From Microthrixaceae bacterium (lineage in GTDB: Bacteria > Actinomycetota > Acidimicrobiia > Acidimicrobiales > Microtrichaceae): 64,000 bases of DNA. How positions within the stretch are numbered: the stretch's first letter is position 1; the number at the start of each line of letters is the position of its first letter. Positions 1-8,907 of the stretch are shown in pieces. The translations under genes were made by a program, and so were the position numbers. The DNA is taken from NCBI GenBank assembly GCA_027493675.1, contig JAOSKI010000010.1, positions 1 through 64,000 of the forward strand. The letters are read 5' to 3'. The notes beneath the pieces are model-generated. The model was given only the letters and a program-made list of their open reading frames with translations, did not search any database and had not been told where the DNA came from.

Positions 1-585
1 CGGTGCTGCTCCTTCGAGCAGTTCGGGCGGTACGTACGCGAGCGACCCCTCGATGCTGTCCAGCGTGCCGGGAGAGCAAGCCTGTCACCTGGGCGATCCC
101 GAAGTCCGCGAGGCGAACCGATCCGTCCGCAGCGAAGAGCACGTTCGACGGCTTACGTCGCAATGAACCACCCCTGCGTCGTGCGCAGCCGCGACGGCCG
201 CCGAGAGCTCCATGCCGAGCCGGCGCCACTCGCTCTCGCACAACGCTCCACGGTCGCGCACACGATCCTCGAGGGAGCCACCCGGGGCGTATTCCATGAC
301 GAAGTACGGGAAGCCGTCCACGGTGGTTCCCTGGTCGTACAGCGACACGACGTTCGCGTGCCAAGAGAGCGACGCCTGGGTCCTTGCCTCTGCCAGGACG
401 CGATCGGTTTCGTCGTCCGCGAAGCACCGGAACACCTTCACCGCGACAGGCCTGCCCAGCGAGCGCTGGTTGGCGCGGAACACCGAGGCCGAGCTACCAC
501 GCCCCAGGTACTCGATGTCATCGAAATCCCCGCCGAGGAACCGGGCGATGTTTCCATTCGCCGTCACGACACCCGCCCCCTTCAC
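1..585 (-). CDS. Serine/threonine protein kinase, N-terminal part
   Basis: This is a Hanks-type Ser/Thr kinase domain; its C-terminal part runs off the left edge. The glycine loop (LGRGSSASVF), the ATP lysine (PVAVKVF) and the hinge (FVMEYAPGGSLEDRV) read in one frame from the GTG at 585. Near 155 a one-base loss breaks the catalytic loop; restoring it gives HCDVKPSNVLF followed by LADFGIAQ (DFG). A second shift near 75 restores the P+1 region (AYVPPELLEG). All catalytic residues survive, so the gene is probably functional and the shifts are sequencing errors. The substrate and any extracytoplasmic sensor domain would lie in the missing part. An upstream GTG at codon 7 is an alternative start. 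Confidence 0.85.
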
Positions 586-689
586 TCCGAATGCGCGGCC
601 GAAGACAGAGGTTACGTCCGCTCAGGAAGGCAGTTCAAGACATGCAGATCCCAACTGCCGGGGGCAGCCACGGGTGAGAGGAGACACAT

Positions 690-727
690 ACGGTGGCACC
701 GCCGGGGCGATTCGACGGTGCCACCGT
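690..727. promoter_or_regulatory. Perfect 12-bp inverted repeat between divergent genes
   Basis: ACGGTGGCACCG at 690-701 pairs perfectly with CGGTGCCACCGT at 716-727 across a 14-base spacer. Each arm contains the partly symmetric core GGTG-CACC, so the element could be two operator half-sites or an RNA hairpin. There is no T-tract, which argues against an ordinary terminator. It lies in the 586-928 gap between the divergently transcribed kinase and cyclic-nucleotide-binding genes. The rest of that gap holds only a doubtful 48-codon ORF. Confidence 0.5.
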
Positions 728-785
728 CATGAAGGCCTGAGGGGGCCCTGTCGAGTCAGCATCGCCTGCGCGAACCGGAGGATCA

Positions 786-932
786 ATGGGGATGATTCCC
801 CACTCATCGACCTGCTCAGGACCCGACGCCGTCGCATCAGGAGACGGGTTTCGGTTGGGTATCGGTCATTGCAGGATCAGCCGCATTTGCGGATCTCCGC
901 CGCGAATGATCCTCTATCGTGGGCATTCGTGA
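786..932 (+). CDS. Possible small upstream ORF (48 aa)
   Basis: An ATG at 786 lies just after a good ribosome site (CGGAGGATCA) and opens a 48-codon frame. Its TGA (930-932) overlaps the GTG start of the next gene (929-931), a GTGA arrangement typical of translational coupling. The peptide (MGMIPHSSTC and onward, four Cys) resembles nothing I know and its codon use is not convincingly coding. It may be a leader peptide, or chance. A TATCGT -10-like hexamer at 915-920, 8 bases before the GTG, offers an alternative leaderless start for the downstream gene. Confidence 0.25.
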   Translation: MGMIPHSSTCSGPDAVASGDGFRLGIGHCRISRICGSPPRMILYRGHS

Positions 933-1396
933 ACACACCCAAGGACAACTCCTCGAGAAGATCGCAACGCGACACCAAGGCGCACTTCCGGAACCTGCCG
1001 ATCTTCGCAGGTTGCACCGAGGACCAGCTCGCGGAGATCGACCGGCTGGCCGACGAGGTCCACGTGGAGGCGGGCCGCACGATGATCCGTCAGGGGGACC
1101 TGGGACAGGAGTTCGCTCTGATCATCGACGGCGAGGCCGACGTGGTGAAGGACGGCGAAGTCGTGGCGCGGATCGGCCCCGGCGCCTACTTCGGTGAGGT
1201 TGCGCTTCTCGATTCGATCACCCGGACCGCCTCGGTGGTGGCGGCGACCGATCTCACCCTCGAGGTGATCGATCGCCGTGGATTCAACACCCTGCTCGAC
1301 GACCTACCGAGCCTGTCACGATCGATGCTCAAAGGCATGGCGCAGCGAATGGCGGAGCTGGAGGAGCAGATCCAGGACCTGCGGTCGATCACGTGA
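929..1396 (+). CDS. Cyclic nucleotide-binding (CRP-like effector) domain protein
   Basis: This 155-residue protein is almost entirely one cNMP-binding domain (about residues 22-140), with no HTH and no kinase or channel part. The phosphate-binding cassette is present: FGEVALLD followed by TRTASV, with the Glu and Arg that normally contact the cyclic phosphate. The C-terminus (MLKGMAQRMAELEEQIQDL) is probably a short coiled coil. The GTG at 929 is chosen because conserved sequence starts there and the upstream in-frame extension is not protein-like. It probably acts as a soluble second-messenger-responsive subunit; cAMP is the likely ligand by family. The partner is unknown, and the divergent Ser/Thr kinase is the nearest candidate. 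Confidence 0.8.
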   Translation: MNTPKDNSSRRSQRDTKAHFRNLPIFAGCTEDQLAEIDRLADEVHVEAGRTMIRQGDLGQEFALIIDGEADVVKDGEVVARIGPGAYFGEVALLDSITRTASVVAATDLTLEVIDRRGFNTLLDDLPSLSRSMLKGMAQRMAELEEQIQDLRSIT

Positions 1397-1455
1397 CCCG
1401 ACCTTGAGCCTGGGCGACCTTGAGCAAGGGCAGCAGAGCCACATGAGGGACCACC

Positions 1456-1474
1456 TCGACCGGTGACCGGTCGA
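1456..1474. terminator. Palindromic hairpin between convergent genes
   Basis: TCGACCGGT and ACCGGTCGA form 9-bp perfect arms around one G, with weaker outward pairing (CACC/GGTG). It sits in the roughly 100-bp gap between the convergent cyclic-nucleotide-binding and GGDEF-like genes. A two-way terminator is plausible, though there is no T-run. A loop of one base is too tight for a normal RNA hairpin, so an operator is the alternative. Confidence 0.4.
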
Positions 1475-1493
1475 CGGGTGACACTCGGTCAGG

Positions 1494-2086
1494 TCACCCG
1501 TCCCTGCCGACCCGGAGGTCGCGCTCGGCGAGGGCTACCAGCTCTCGGGCGGAGGTGGCCTCTGCGAAGTGCGCCACACCCACGGTGACCGGCAACGACA
1601 GCGATTCGCCCTCCACCTCGATGGGCATCGCAACACCCCACGGATGCGCTCCAGGACGATCGCGGCGTCGATCTGTTCCACACCGGCGCCTGCCAGGGCG
1701 AAGACCCCCCGGTGCGAGAACCGCAAGCAGGTCGTTGGAGCGCACAAACCGGCTGAGGCGGCCGGCGAGCTCCACCATCGCCCGAACACCGGCATCACCA
1801 CCACTCCCCGGCAGGTCCTCGAACCCGTCGATCGAGATGGCGAACACCCCCGGGGTGTCGCCGCGGCGATCATCTCGGCGAGGCTCGCCAGCAGGATGGG
1901 GCGATCGGGGAGCCCGGCGGGGGAGTCCATCTGCACCGACCCATGATGCCCCGCGAGGGTCGCGAAGAGCACCTGCTCCCACGTCGCTTCCTGGATCCTG
2001 CCTCCGGTCGCCCGGCCACTCCTTCGCGGCACCGTCCACTGGCGACGACCGAACCACGGCGGCACGCCACGGCCTGACCCAGTCAT
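1494..2086 (-). CDS. Degenerate GGDEF-like protein (frameshifted)
   Basis: Joined over at least three frames, this gives about 197 residues with a diguanylate-cyclase-like fold. Landmarks are FAISIDGFEDLPGSGGDAG (the usual DIDxFKxxND..GHxxGD strand), LAGRLSRFVRSNDLLAVL (RxxDxxaRlGG), a variable segment, VTVGVAHF (SIGVA) and AERDLRVGRDG (ADxALYxAKxxGRN). Where GGDEF should be, the reading is roughly LAPG followed by FALAG, so the catalytic signature appears to be missing even allowing for the frame breaks there. The N-terminal 70 residues resemble no sensor domain I recognise. It may bind or sense rather than make c-di-GMP. Start at ATG 2086 is tentative. Confidence 0.6.
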
Positions 2087-2157
2087 CGACTCGGGATGAG
2101 ACGTGAATCGCTCCGGGCGACTTGACGCATGCTCAGGTCCCACTCAGACTCCAGTCC

Positions 2158-3057
2158 ATGACAGGCACGGGGAAACGCGAACGCAACCGGATCGCCCGAC
2201 ACAGCCAGTTGATCGCGGCCGCCGGGTCCATCGTCGCCGAGAGCGGGCTCAACGGTCTCACCATGGGCGAGGTCGCCAACCGTGTCGGCTGTGCGGTCGG
2301 CACCATATACACATACTTCCCGTCGAAGTCGGCCCTGTTGACAGCACTCCAGTCGGACGCGATCAGAGTGCTGGCCGACAGCTACGAACAGGCGGCCGAG
2401 AAGTGGGACGACGCACTCCAGGATCTGGACATGGACGAGCCCACCGCGGCGTTGGCGAGGATGGTCGCGTTGGGCCGGTTGTTCGTCAGTTGGCAGCAGA
2501 TCCAGCCCCTTGAGTTCGACTTCCTCCAGATGCTCGCGATGGCCCGTGACCACCTACTCGAGCCGAAGGATGCTGCGACTGTGCTGCCTCAGGTACTCAC
2601 GCTGTTCGCCGAGGGACGCGTGCTGCACGACCACGCCGTGGAGGTCGGAGCGATCGATCAGGATCTCGACCGACCCGGCGACGACGGCACCTCACGCACC
2701 GTGCGATGGATCGCGTCGCTCGAGGGCGCGATCCTCGTGGATCACATCACCGGTGGGGACACCGCCGATCTCGACCCGGAGGCCTTCGACCGCGACCTCA
2801 TGACAAGGGCGTTGACCCGCGACATCCTGATCGCCTGGGGAGCATCCCCCGACGCTCTTGCAGAGGCATTCGACATCACAGAACGCATGGCGGAGGACGG
2901 CAACCTCCTGCCGGAAACGATCCCGGAAGTCCCACTGACATTTCTAACATCCGGTAGAAGTATTGTGGGGCGATGGACCCCGGACCAGGGCGGCAACACG
3001 GAATGCGATCATGATTCGCACGGTGCTCGTAGTCCCGACCGAGACCTACCGCGCTGA
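2158..3057 (+). CDS. TetR-family transcriptional regulator
   Basis: The N-terminal HTH lies at about residues 20-60 (LTMGEVANRVGCAVGTIYTY, then FPSKSALL), a standard TetR reading head. A ligand-binding domain of over 200 residues follows. Start is ATG 2158 (MTGTGKRERNR). The frame runs on to 3057 and overlaps the ATP-grasp start at 3011 by 47 bases; the last 20 or so codons look non-coding, so the true end is probably just before 3011 with a lost frame. The gene is co-directional with and immediately upstream of the ATP-grasp/radical SAM pair, so it likely regulates that pathway. Confidence 0.85.
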   Translation: MTGTGKRERNRIARHSQLIAAAGSIVAESGLNGLTMGEVANRVGCAVGTIYTYFPSKSALLTALQSDAIRVLADSYEQAAEKWDDALQDLDMDEPTAALARMVALGRLFVSWQQIQPLEFDFLQMLAMARDHLLEPKDAATVLPQVLTLFAEGRVLHDHAVEVGAIDQDLDRPGDDGTSRTVRWIASLEGAILVDHITGGDTADLDPEAFDRDLMTRALTRDILIAWGASPDALAEAFDITERMAEDGNLLPETIPEVPLTFLTSGRSIVGRWTPDQGGNTECDHDSHGARSPDRDLPR

Positions 3058-4350
3058 CGCCTTCATCGAAGCCGCGTCGGCTCTCGGCATCGAGGTCCTC
3101 GTGGCAACCGATCAATCACCACCCCTGGCCACCGAGATGGAGGGGCCGGTTGGCCGTCGTCGACTTCGATCAACCCGAGGCGTCGGCACAGCGCATCGCG
3201 GCGCTTGCAGGCCTGTCGCCGATCCACGCAGTGGTAGGAGTGGACGACCAGGGCGTGCTGACAGCGGCACATGCAGGTGAGTTGCTGGGGCTGGCACACA
3301 ACCCCCCTGACGCTGTTGCCGCCACCCGCAACAAGATCGACATGCGCAGCGTGCTCGCATCCTGGGACGTACCCCAGCCCAGGTTCGCGGTCGCCGACCA
3401 GGGCGCCGACGTAGCGAGGCTTGCCGAGGAAGTGGGCCTACCGTGCGTCATCAAACCCGTCTCGCTGTCGGCAGGCACAGGAGTGATCCGCGCCGACACG
3501 GCCCAGGAGGCGCTCTGCGTCGCCGAACGCGTTCGCGGGATCCTCTCCAACCACGACCGCTCCGCCGGCGAGCCGCTCCTGGTCGAGCACTTCGTTGCCG
3601 GTGCAGAGGTATCCCTGGAGGGGGCTGCTACGCAACGGGAGCCTCGAAGTGCTCGCCGTCTTCGACAAGCCTGATCCACTCGACGGTCCCTACTTCGAGG
3701 AGACCATCTTCACCACCCCCTCGCGCCTCCCCGACGCTCAACAGGCCGCGGTGACAGCAACGGCAGCCGCTGCCTGTAGCGCTCTGGGACTGCGCGAAGG
3801 ACCGATCCATGCGGAGCTGCGGATTGCCGGCAGGGATGAGGCACCTCAGGTGTGGGTCATGGAGGTGGCAGCCCGCTCGATCGGTGGCCTCTGCTCGCGC
3901 GTCCTGCGATTCGGCGCGGGCATCTCCCTCGAAGAGCTCATCCTGCGCCACGCCACGGGACCTCGATGCCGGCGACATCGCACGGTCCGGTGGAGCCGCG
4001 GGTGTGATGATGCTGCCGATACCCCGTTCCGGGATCCTCCGCGGGTCTCGGGAACCGAGGCAGCTACCCGCGTCGCTGGTATCCAAGGCGTCGAGATCAC
4101 CGCAACAACCGGACGACGAATCGAGGCACTTCCCGAAGGGGGGCGCTACCTGGGGTTCCTCTTCGCCCACGGCGACACACCGACGCAGGTCGAGACCGCC
4201 CTACGTTCGGCACATGCGGAACTGGACATCACGATCGTCGACGAGTCCGAGGAACCCGAGGTGACAACGGCACCTGACCCTGCGCCGACGACGACCCTCG
4301 GTGCGCATCGCGGGACCGGGCTCCGGGTCGCCTGGAAGTGTGGTGTCCCA
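3011..4350 (+). CDS. ATP-grasp enzyme, partner of the radical SAM gene
   Basis: About 440 residues over several frames. The start MIRTVLVVPTETYRADAF is at ATG 3011. Recognisable ATP-grasp parts are LPCVIKPVSLSAGTGVIRA (nucleotide-binding lysine region), LLVEHFVAGAEVSLEG (hinge and metal-side acid) and EVAARSIGGLCSRV (the family's E-x-R-x-x-GG signature). ATP-grasp enzymes ligate a carboxylate to an amine or thiol through an acyl-phosphate; the substrate here is unknown. Breaks lie near 3145, 3620 and 3965. No stop is visible before the radical SAM start at 4354, because the last frame reads straight into it; I take that as a lost frame rather than a fusion. Confidence 0.8.
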
Positions 4351-4353
4351 ACC

Positions 4354-5907
4354 ATGAAGGTCCTCCTAGTCTCGACATACGAACTCGGGCACCAACCACT
4401 GCACGTCGCCTCACCGGCTGCAGCGCTCCTGAGGCACGGGCACGAGGTTCGCTGCGTCGACCTGTCGGTACAGCCCTGGGATCCGAGCCACCTCTCCGGC
4501 GTGGACGCGGTGGCCATCTCGGTGCCGATGCACACCGCGATGAGACTTGCGTTGCAGGTGGCCGAGGCAATGCGCCGGACGCACCACGAGATGCCGATCT
4601 GCCTGTACGGCCTGTACGCCGGCGCGAGCCACGAGACCGTCATCGGTTCGGTGGCGGATCGAGTGATCTCCGGAGAGTACGAACCCGCGCTCGTAGGCTG
4701 GGTCGACGGGCTCGCGGGTCCACTTGCAGCACAAGAGGCCGCCGAAGGGGAGTCTGGCGGAGCAGGGGTCACTGCAACGGGTGCGCCACAGCGGATCGTC
4801 CACCTCCAGAGGGGTCGCTTCGAAGTTCCCGCCCGGCATCTCCTGCCCCCACTCGATCGCTACGCCCGCCTGTCGGCTTCGGGTCAGGAGCGTCTCGTGG
4901 GGTACGTGGAGACCGGCCACGGCTGTGGCTTCAACTGTCGCCACTGCCCCCGTGCCGACGGTCTACGGCGGGCGGACCCGTATCGTCGGCGCTGACTCCG
5001 TGCTGGCCGACATCGACCAGTTGGTACAGGCCGGCGCCACCCACATCACGTTCGGTGACCCCGATTTCCTCAACCCGGCGTGCACCACTCGCGCCGGGTG
5101 GTGACCGCCATGCACGACCGGTACCCGCACCTGAGCTTCGACTGCACCACCAAGGTGGAGTTGATCCTGCGTCACAGGGACCTGTGGGCCGAGTTCGCGG
5201 AGGCCGGCTGCCTGTTCGTCGTCTCCGCGTTCGAGACGACCAACGACGCCATCCTCGAGACACTCGACAAGGGGCACCCCCGCGTCGACATGGCAGAAGC
5301 CACCGAGGTCCTACGCGCGAGCGGGATCGAGGTACGTCCTCGCTGATGCCGTTCACCCCCTGGACCAACATCGGGGACCTGGTGGAGTTGATGGACTTCG
5401 TGGAGCGACACGACCTGATCGGGAACATCGACCCGGTGCACTACTGCATCCGCCTGCTCGTGCCGGAGGGTTCGCTGCTGGTCGACGAACCCGCCATGTC
5501 ACCGCACCTTGGGCGTTACGTTCCCGAACAGCTCAGCTACGAGTGGATCGCCGCCGATCCCCTGACGGATCTGCTGCAACGAGAGCTGGCCGGGTCGTGG
5601 AAGAGGCCGCAGCGGCCGACCGACCGATCGCCGAGACCTACACCGAGGTAGGCGCGGCATCGTGCGGGCCGCTGCGGGAATGGAAGCCACGCAGGACAGC
5701 CTCGATCCCTCCGTCGTGCAGGCCGCCCAGGCGCGACCACGCCTGACGGAGACATGGTTCTGCTGCGCTGAACCGACCGGACTCAACTCCGGCCGCTTCA
5801 ACGCCCTTGCGGAGAACCGCCACCTGCGGGGTACCCCACCGAACCCGTATCCGACTACTTCTTCGCCGATTCGTAGTAGGGGTTGGTACCCGAGGCGTGA
5901 TCGGTGA
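4354..5907 (+). CDS. B12-binding radical SAM protein with CCAEP tail
   Basis: The N-terminal 140 residues (MKVLLVSTYELGHQP..HGHEV) have the cobalamin-binding Rossmann pattern seen in B12-dependent radical SAM enzymes. The cluster motif CGFNCRHC (Cx3Cx2C) is near residue 190, followed by a TIM-barrel pattern (THITFGDPDFLNP; SFDCTTKVELIL; VVSAFETTND; LMPFTPWT). Near the end, TETWFCCAEPT (codons TGC TGC at 5761-5766) matches the tail naming the CUAEP/CCAEP-tail radical SAM (seleno)protein family; here both residues are cysteine. Frames change near 4955, 5085, 5340 and 5590-5660. The end is uncertain and overlaps the convergent Nfu gene. With the adjacent ATP-grasp and TetR genes it suggests a small biosynthetic or modification pathway of unknown product. 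Confidence 0.85.
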
Positions 5908-6465
5908 CGTCGACCACTTCCAGGATCTCGGGGATCTGATCTCTGAGAGTGCGTTCGATACCCGAACGCAGCGTTATCGACGACACCGCGCAGCCCTGAC
6001 AGCCACCACCCATCAACACGTAGGCCTTCGGCTCCTCCCAGGCCCGCAGCTCGGCGTAGCCGCCGTGTTGGGCGAGACCCGGATTGATCACCTTCTCGAG
6101 GATCGTGTTGATGCGTTCGACCACGTCTCCGGTGAGCTCGATGTCCATTCCCGCCAGCGGATCCGGGCGATTCGGGTTGCGCAGCACCATCCCGCCCGCA
6201 TCTCCACCGGGCAGGTCGAGTTGGGCACCCTGGAGCTTGTCGATCGAGTCGGCCGGCACGATCACGTTGAGTCCGAGCCACTCCACGACGGAGTCGCCCT
6301 CCTGGACCGCCTCCAGTGAATCGAACGTGAGCTCGTAGGTGTACTCGGGACCGCTCTCGCCGACGACCTCCAATCGCAGCCCGAGCGTCCGCCGTCGTCC
6401 TCTTCGTCGAGGAGGTCGAGGATCTTCGCCCGGGCAGCGTCGGTGACGAGCACCACCGGCTTCAT
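5855..6465 (-). CDS. nfuA: NfuA-type Fe-S cluster scaffold/carrier protein
   Basis: The N-terminal half is an A-type-like (HesB) domain (MKPVVLVTDAARAKILDLLD; YTYELTFDSLEAVQEGD). The C-terminal half is a Nfu domain (VINPGLAQHGGYAELRAWEE) carrying the cluster ligands GGGCQGCAVSS. Together these define NfuA, which carries [4Fe-4S] clusters to apo-proteins. A shift near 6385 separates the two reading frames. ATG 6465 has GGAG five bases upstream. The next gene in the same direction is a SufT-type assembly factor, consistent with a small Fe-S maturation operon. Radical SAM enzymes such as the convergent neighbour would be clients. Confidence 0.88.
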
Positions 6466-6505
6466 CGGAGCTCCGAGCGATCTTCGGGCGTGTCCACTGA
6501 AGCCG

Positions 6506-6823
6506 TCACAGGCCCAGAGAGGCGAGGCTCTCGGGTTCGATGAGATCAGGGCACCAGGGCGGGTCCCACACGATCTGGAAGTCGATTCGATCCTCGCCGT
6601 CGGGGCCGAGCGCCTTGGCAGCCGCCTGCCTGGCCATCTCGGGCAGGGTCTCCGACACCGGGCAACCCGGCGTGGTCAGGGTCATCTCGATCTTGATCCG
6701 GTCGCCTTCGGCCTCGAGGCGGTAGATCAGCCCCATGCTCACGATGTCCAGGCCGAGCTCGGGATCGTAGACCTGCCGCAGGGCGTTGTGGACGGCCTCG
6801 ATCGGGTCATTGGTCAGCGACAT
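6506..6823 (-). CDS. SufT/PaaD-like (DUF59) metal-sulfur cluster assembly factor
   Basis: This 105-residue single-domain protein has the DUF59 signature: VYDPELGLDIVSMGLIYRLE with the DPE motif, then MTLTTPGCPVSETLP with the conserved cysteine, and VWDPPWCPDLI near the C-terminus. ATG 6823 is preceded by AGGAG at a 7-base spacing. Family members assist maturation of [4Fe-4S] proteins. It lies 40 bp upstream of nfuA, probably in one transcript, and downstream of the DUF2249-membrane protein. The gene is intact. Confidence 0.9.
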   Translation of the reverse strand: MSLTNDPIEAVHNALRQVYDPELGLDIVSMGLIYRLEAEGDRIKIEMTLTTPGCPVSETLPEMARQAAAKALGPDGEDRIDFQIVWDPPWCPDLIEPESLASLGL

Positions 6824-6928
6824 GGTGATTCTCCTGGGCGAGTGTGGTGGCTGTTTGGGATCGCGGGCCGCGCGGGCGTTGGGAACCCGACACATCGGAG
6901 GATACGGCCTGGGTGCCGTTGGTGACAT

Positions 6929-8732
6929 TCACGGCGCGACCACCTCCCGGTCCTGGAACGGTGCCTGCTGTCCCTGACCGTCGTGCCACCGGATCATCAG
7001 GAGTGGCCCCGAGGCGAGGTTCGCGATGGCGGTGACTCCGGCGAGGCCGAGCGATGCGCCGGCCACGCGCACGAACACCGCGGAGAGGGTCAGGGTGCCG
7101 ACCACGCCGGCCAGCGCGCCGAGGACGGCCAGGCCGAAGGTGATACGGGCCAGCCCTGGGTTCACCAGGTGGGCGAACAGAAGCGGGCGACCGTCACGTC
7201 CGGTCCGAATGCCGCGGTCGCGCAGCCTGTTCCACGAGATGAACGGCACGATCTTGTGCGAGTGACCGAGGACTGCGAGCGCCAACCACAAGATGAGGCA
7301 GGCGACCTCGGTGGTGACCAGGCGCGACCTCGTGGCGGGCGCCATGGGTTCGAGGGCTGCTATCACTCCGATCACCACCGCTATCACCAGGCACGCGGCC
7401 GAGGTCAGCACGAACCCGTGCAGCAGTTCCAGGCCACGCCGGCGATGGTGGATCACCGTGTGGAGAGAGGCGAGATGCGACGCGAGTCCCCCGACCACCA
7501 GCGCTCCACCCACCACCGAAGTCACAGACGATGGCACCAGGAGGCCGACGGCGAGCACCGGGGCACCCACACCGACCAGCCAGACGGCACGCTCGCCGTG
7601 ACGGACATGAGGGCGGTGCGCCAAGAGGAACATCGGCCAGAGCTTCTCGGCGACGGCGACATATGCGAGACCGAGCCAGCCGAGAAGTCCGATGTGGGCA
7701 TGTGCGAGAACCCGGTTCGGCAGAAGCTCGAACCAGAAGGCGCCACGATCGAATGCGTATGCGACCCCGAAGGCAGCGGTGACGACCAGGTACGTGACCG
7801 CCAGTCGCAAGCCGACGATGGGCGCACCCTTGCCGGTGGCGGACAACGGCCGCGGGACGTTCCATGCCGCCAGGCACACCGCGGTCGTGGCGAGCACGCC
7901 GCCCACCTGGATGATCCGCACATGGCCCGTGGCGAAACCGATCGGGATCAGCCACGCAGCGGGCACGAACACGACCGCGGTCGCCACAGCACCCGGGATC
8001 GAGCGCAGCGGCTTGCCACCTACCACCGGACCGAACTGGTGCAGAGCGCCGAGCACGGCGGTACTCAGGAGCGCAGGCACGCCGTAGTGCACCGCTGCGA
8101 CGACGTGATCGCTCCTCGGGACGGTCACCACGGTCGGCGCGGTGATCGTCACCGCCAGGCCGAATCCGATCAGGCCCAGGCCTGCGGCCGCCATGAACGC
8201 CAACGGCAGCCAGGCGGGAGGAACGTTCAAGGTGGGGTTCATCGCCATCACCGGGGGAGGCGTCATCTGCTGCACCGACGGTGACTCCACCCGCGCCCGT
8301 ATCGGTGCCTCATCCACCGAAGCGGTGGTGGTAGCGGGTCGCTTGATTGTGTACGGGGACTCGGTTGCCGACACAGGAGGGGGCCGCCCATCGGCGTCAT
8401 CGTCCTTCGGCTCCTCGACACCTGGAACAACCTCGTCGGACCGCGAACCCGGATCGCCGGGACCACCGGCATCGCCTCCGGGCCGGAAGAGCACCCGCCA
8501 CTCGGTCTCGCTCACACACTCGGCCTCGTAGGTGAAGCCCTGCGCACCGAGCACCCCTTCGAGCGGTGTCGGTTCGAACGGGGCGACCAGCAGCAGGGAA
8601 CGACCATCGAGTGAGGCAACCGTCTCCATGATCGTCCCGAAGGGCTCCTCCCCCACGCTCGATGAGAGGACGCACGTCGAGCAGCACCTCATCACCACCC
8701 TCGTCCTCGCTGATGTGAGCCTCGTGGTCCAT
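6929..8732 (-). CDS. DUF2249 domain fused to polytopic heme-copper-oxidase-like membrane protein
   Basis: The protein starts at ATG 8732 (MDHEAHISEDEGGDEVLLDV) behind GGAGG. After a shift near 8670 it continues as a DUF2249 (TusA-like) domain (SLLLVAPFEPTPLEGVLGAQ..FTYEAECVSETEWRVLF). A low-complexity linker follows, then about 12 hydrophobic segments. Histidines lie where oxidase-like proteins bind heme: HVVAAVHYGVP, HQFGPVV, LAHAHIGLLGWLGLAYVAV, LHTVIHH, LGHSHKIVPFISWNRL. HAHIGLLGWLG resembles the subunit I/NnrS-like motif. I see no subunit-I copper site, so electron transfer or heme/NO-related roles are both possible. It heads a run with SufT and nfuA and diverges from a free-standing DUF2249 gene. 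Confidence 0.7.
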
Positions 8733-8765
8733 CGGGCCTCCGATCGAGTTCCTGCTTCCCATTGA

Positions 8766-8783
8766 TTCTATAATAGACTAGAA
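8766..8783. promoter_or_regulatory. AT-rich divergent promoter with inverted repeat
   Basis: The gap 8733-8907 contains a conspicuous AT-rich island in otherwise GC-rich DNA. TTCTA (8766-8770) and TAGAA (8779-8783) are perfect 5-bp arms with an 8-base spacer, and a consensus -10 TATAAT lies within it (8769-8774, + strand). The neighbours are Fe-S/heme-type genes, so a redox- or NO-sensing regulator (Rrf2 or CRP/FNR type) is a plausible binder. No match to a named consensus is claimed. Confidence 0.5.
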
Positions 8784-8907
8784 ATAATATCCCCAATCCA
8801 GCCGACCAGGCCGACCTTACGCCCCGCTGTCACAGACCGTCACCTGGCCTCCGCCACGGTGCCGCCCAGCCGAAGTGCCCGAACCCGAACAACACAAGGA
8901 GAAAGAC

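Noticed and set aside
3595..4995. Fusion of ATP-grasp and B12-radical SAM domains
   Set aside because: The frame is open through 4354, but both proteins are complete family lengths and the sequence between looks non-coding. A lost frame is more likely than a natural fusion.
5755..5772. Selenocysteine in the radical SAM tail
   Set aside because: The tail codons are TGC TGC, not TGA, and no SECIS-like hairpin was sought or seen.
6983..8284. 433-codon open frame on the + strand
   Set aside because: It lies exactly antisense to the DUF2249-membrane gene, is rich in Arg/His/Gly and has no domain; it is a shadow frame caused by high GC.
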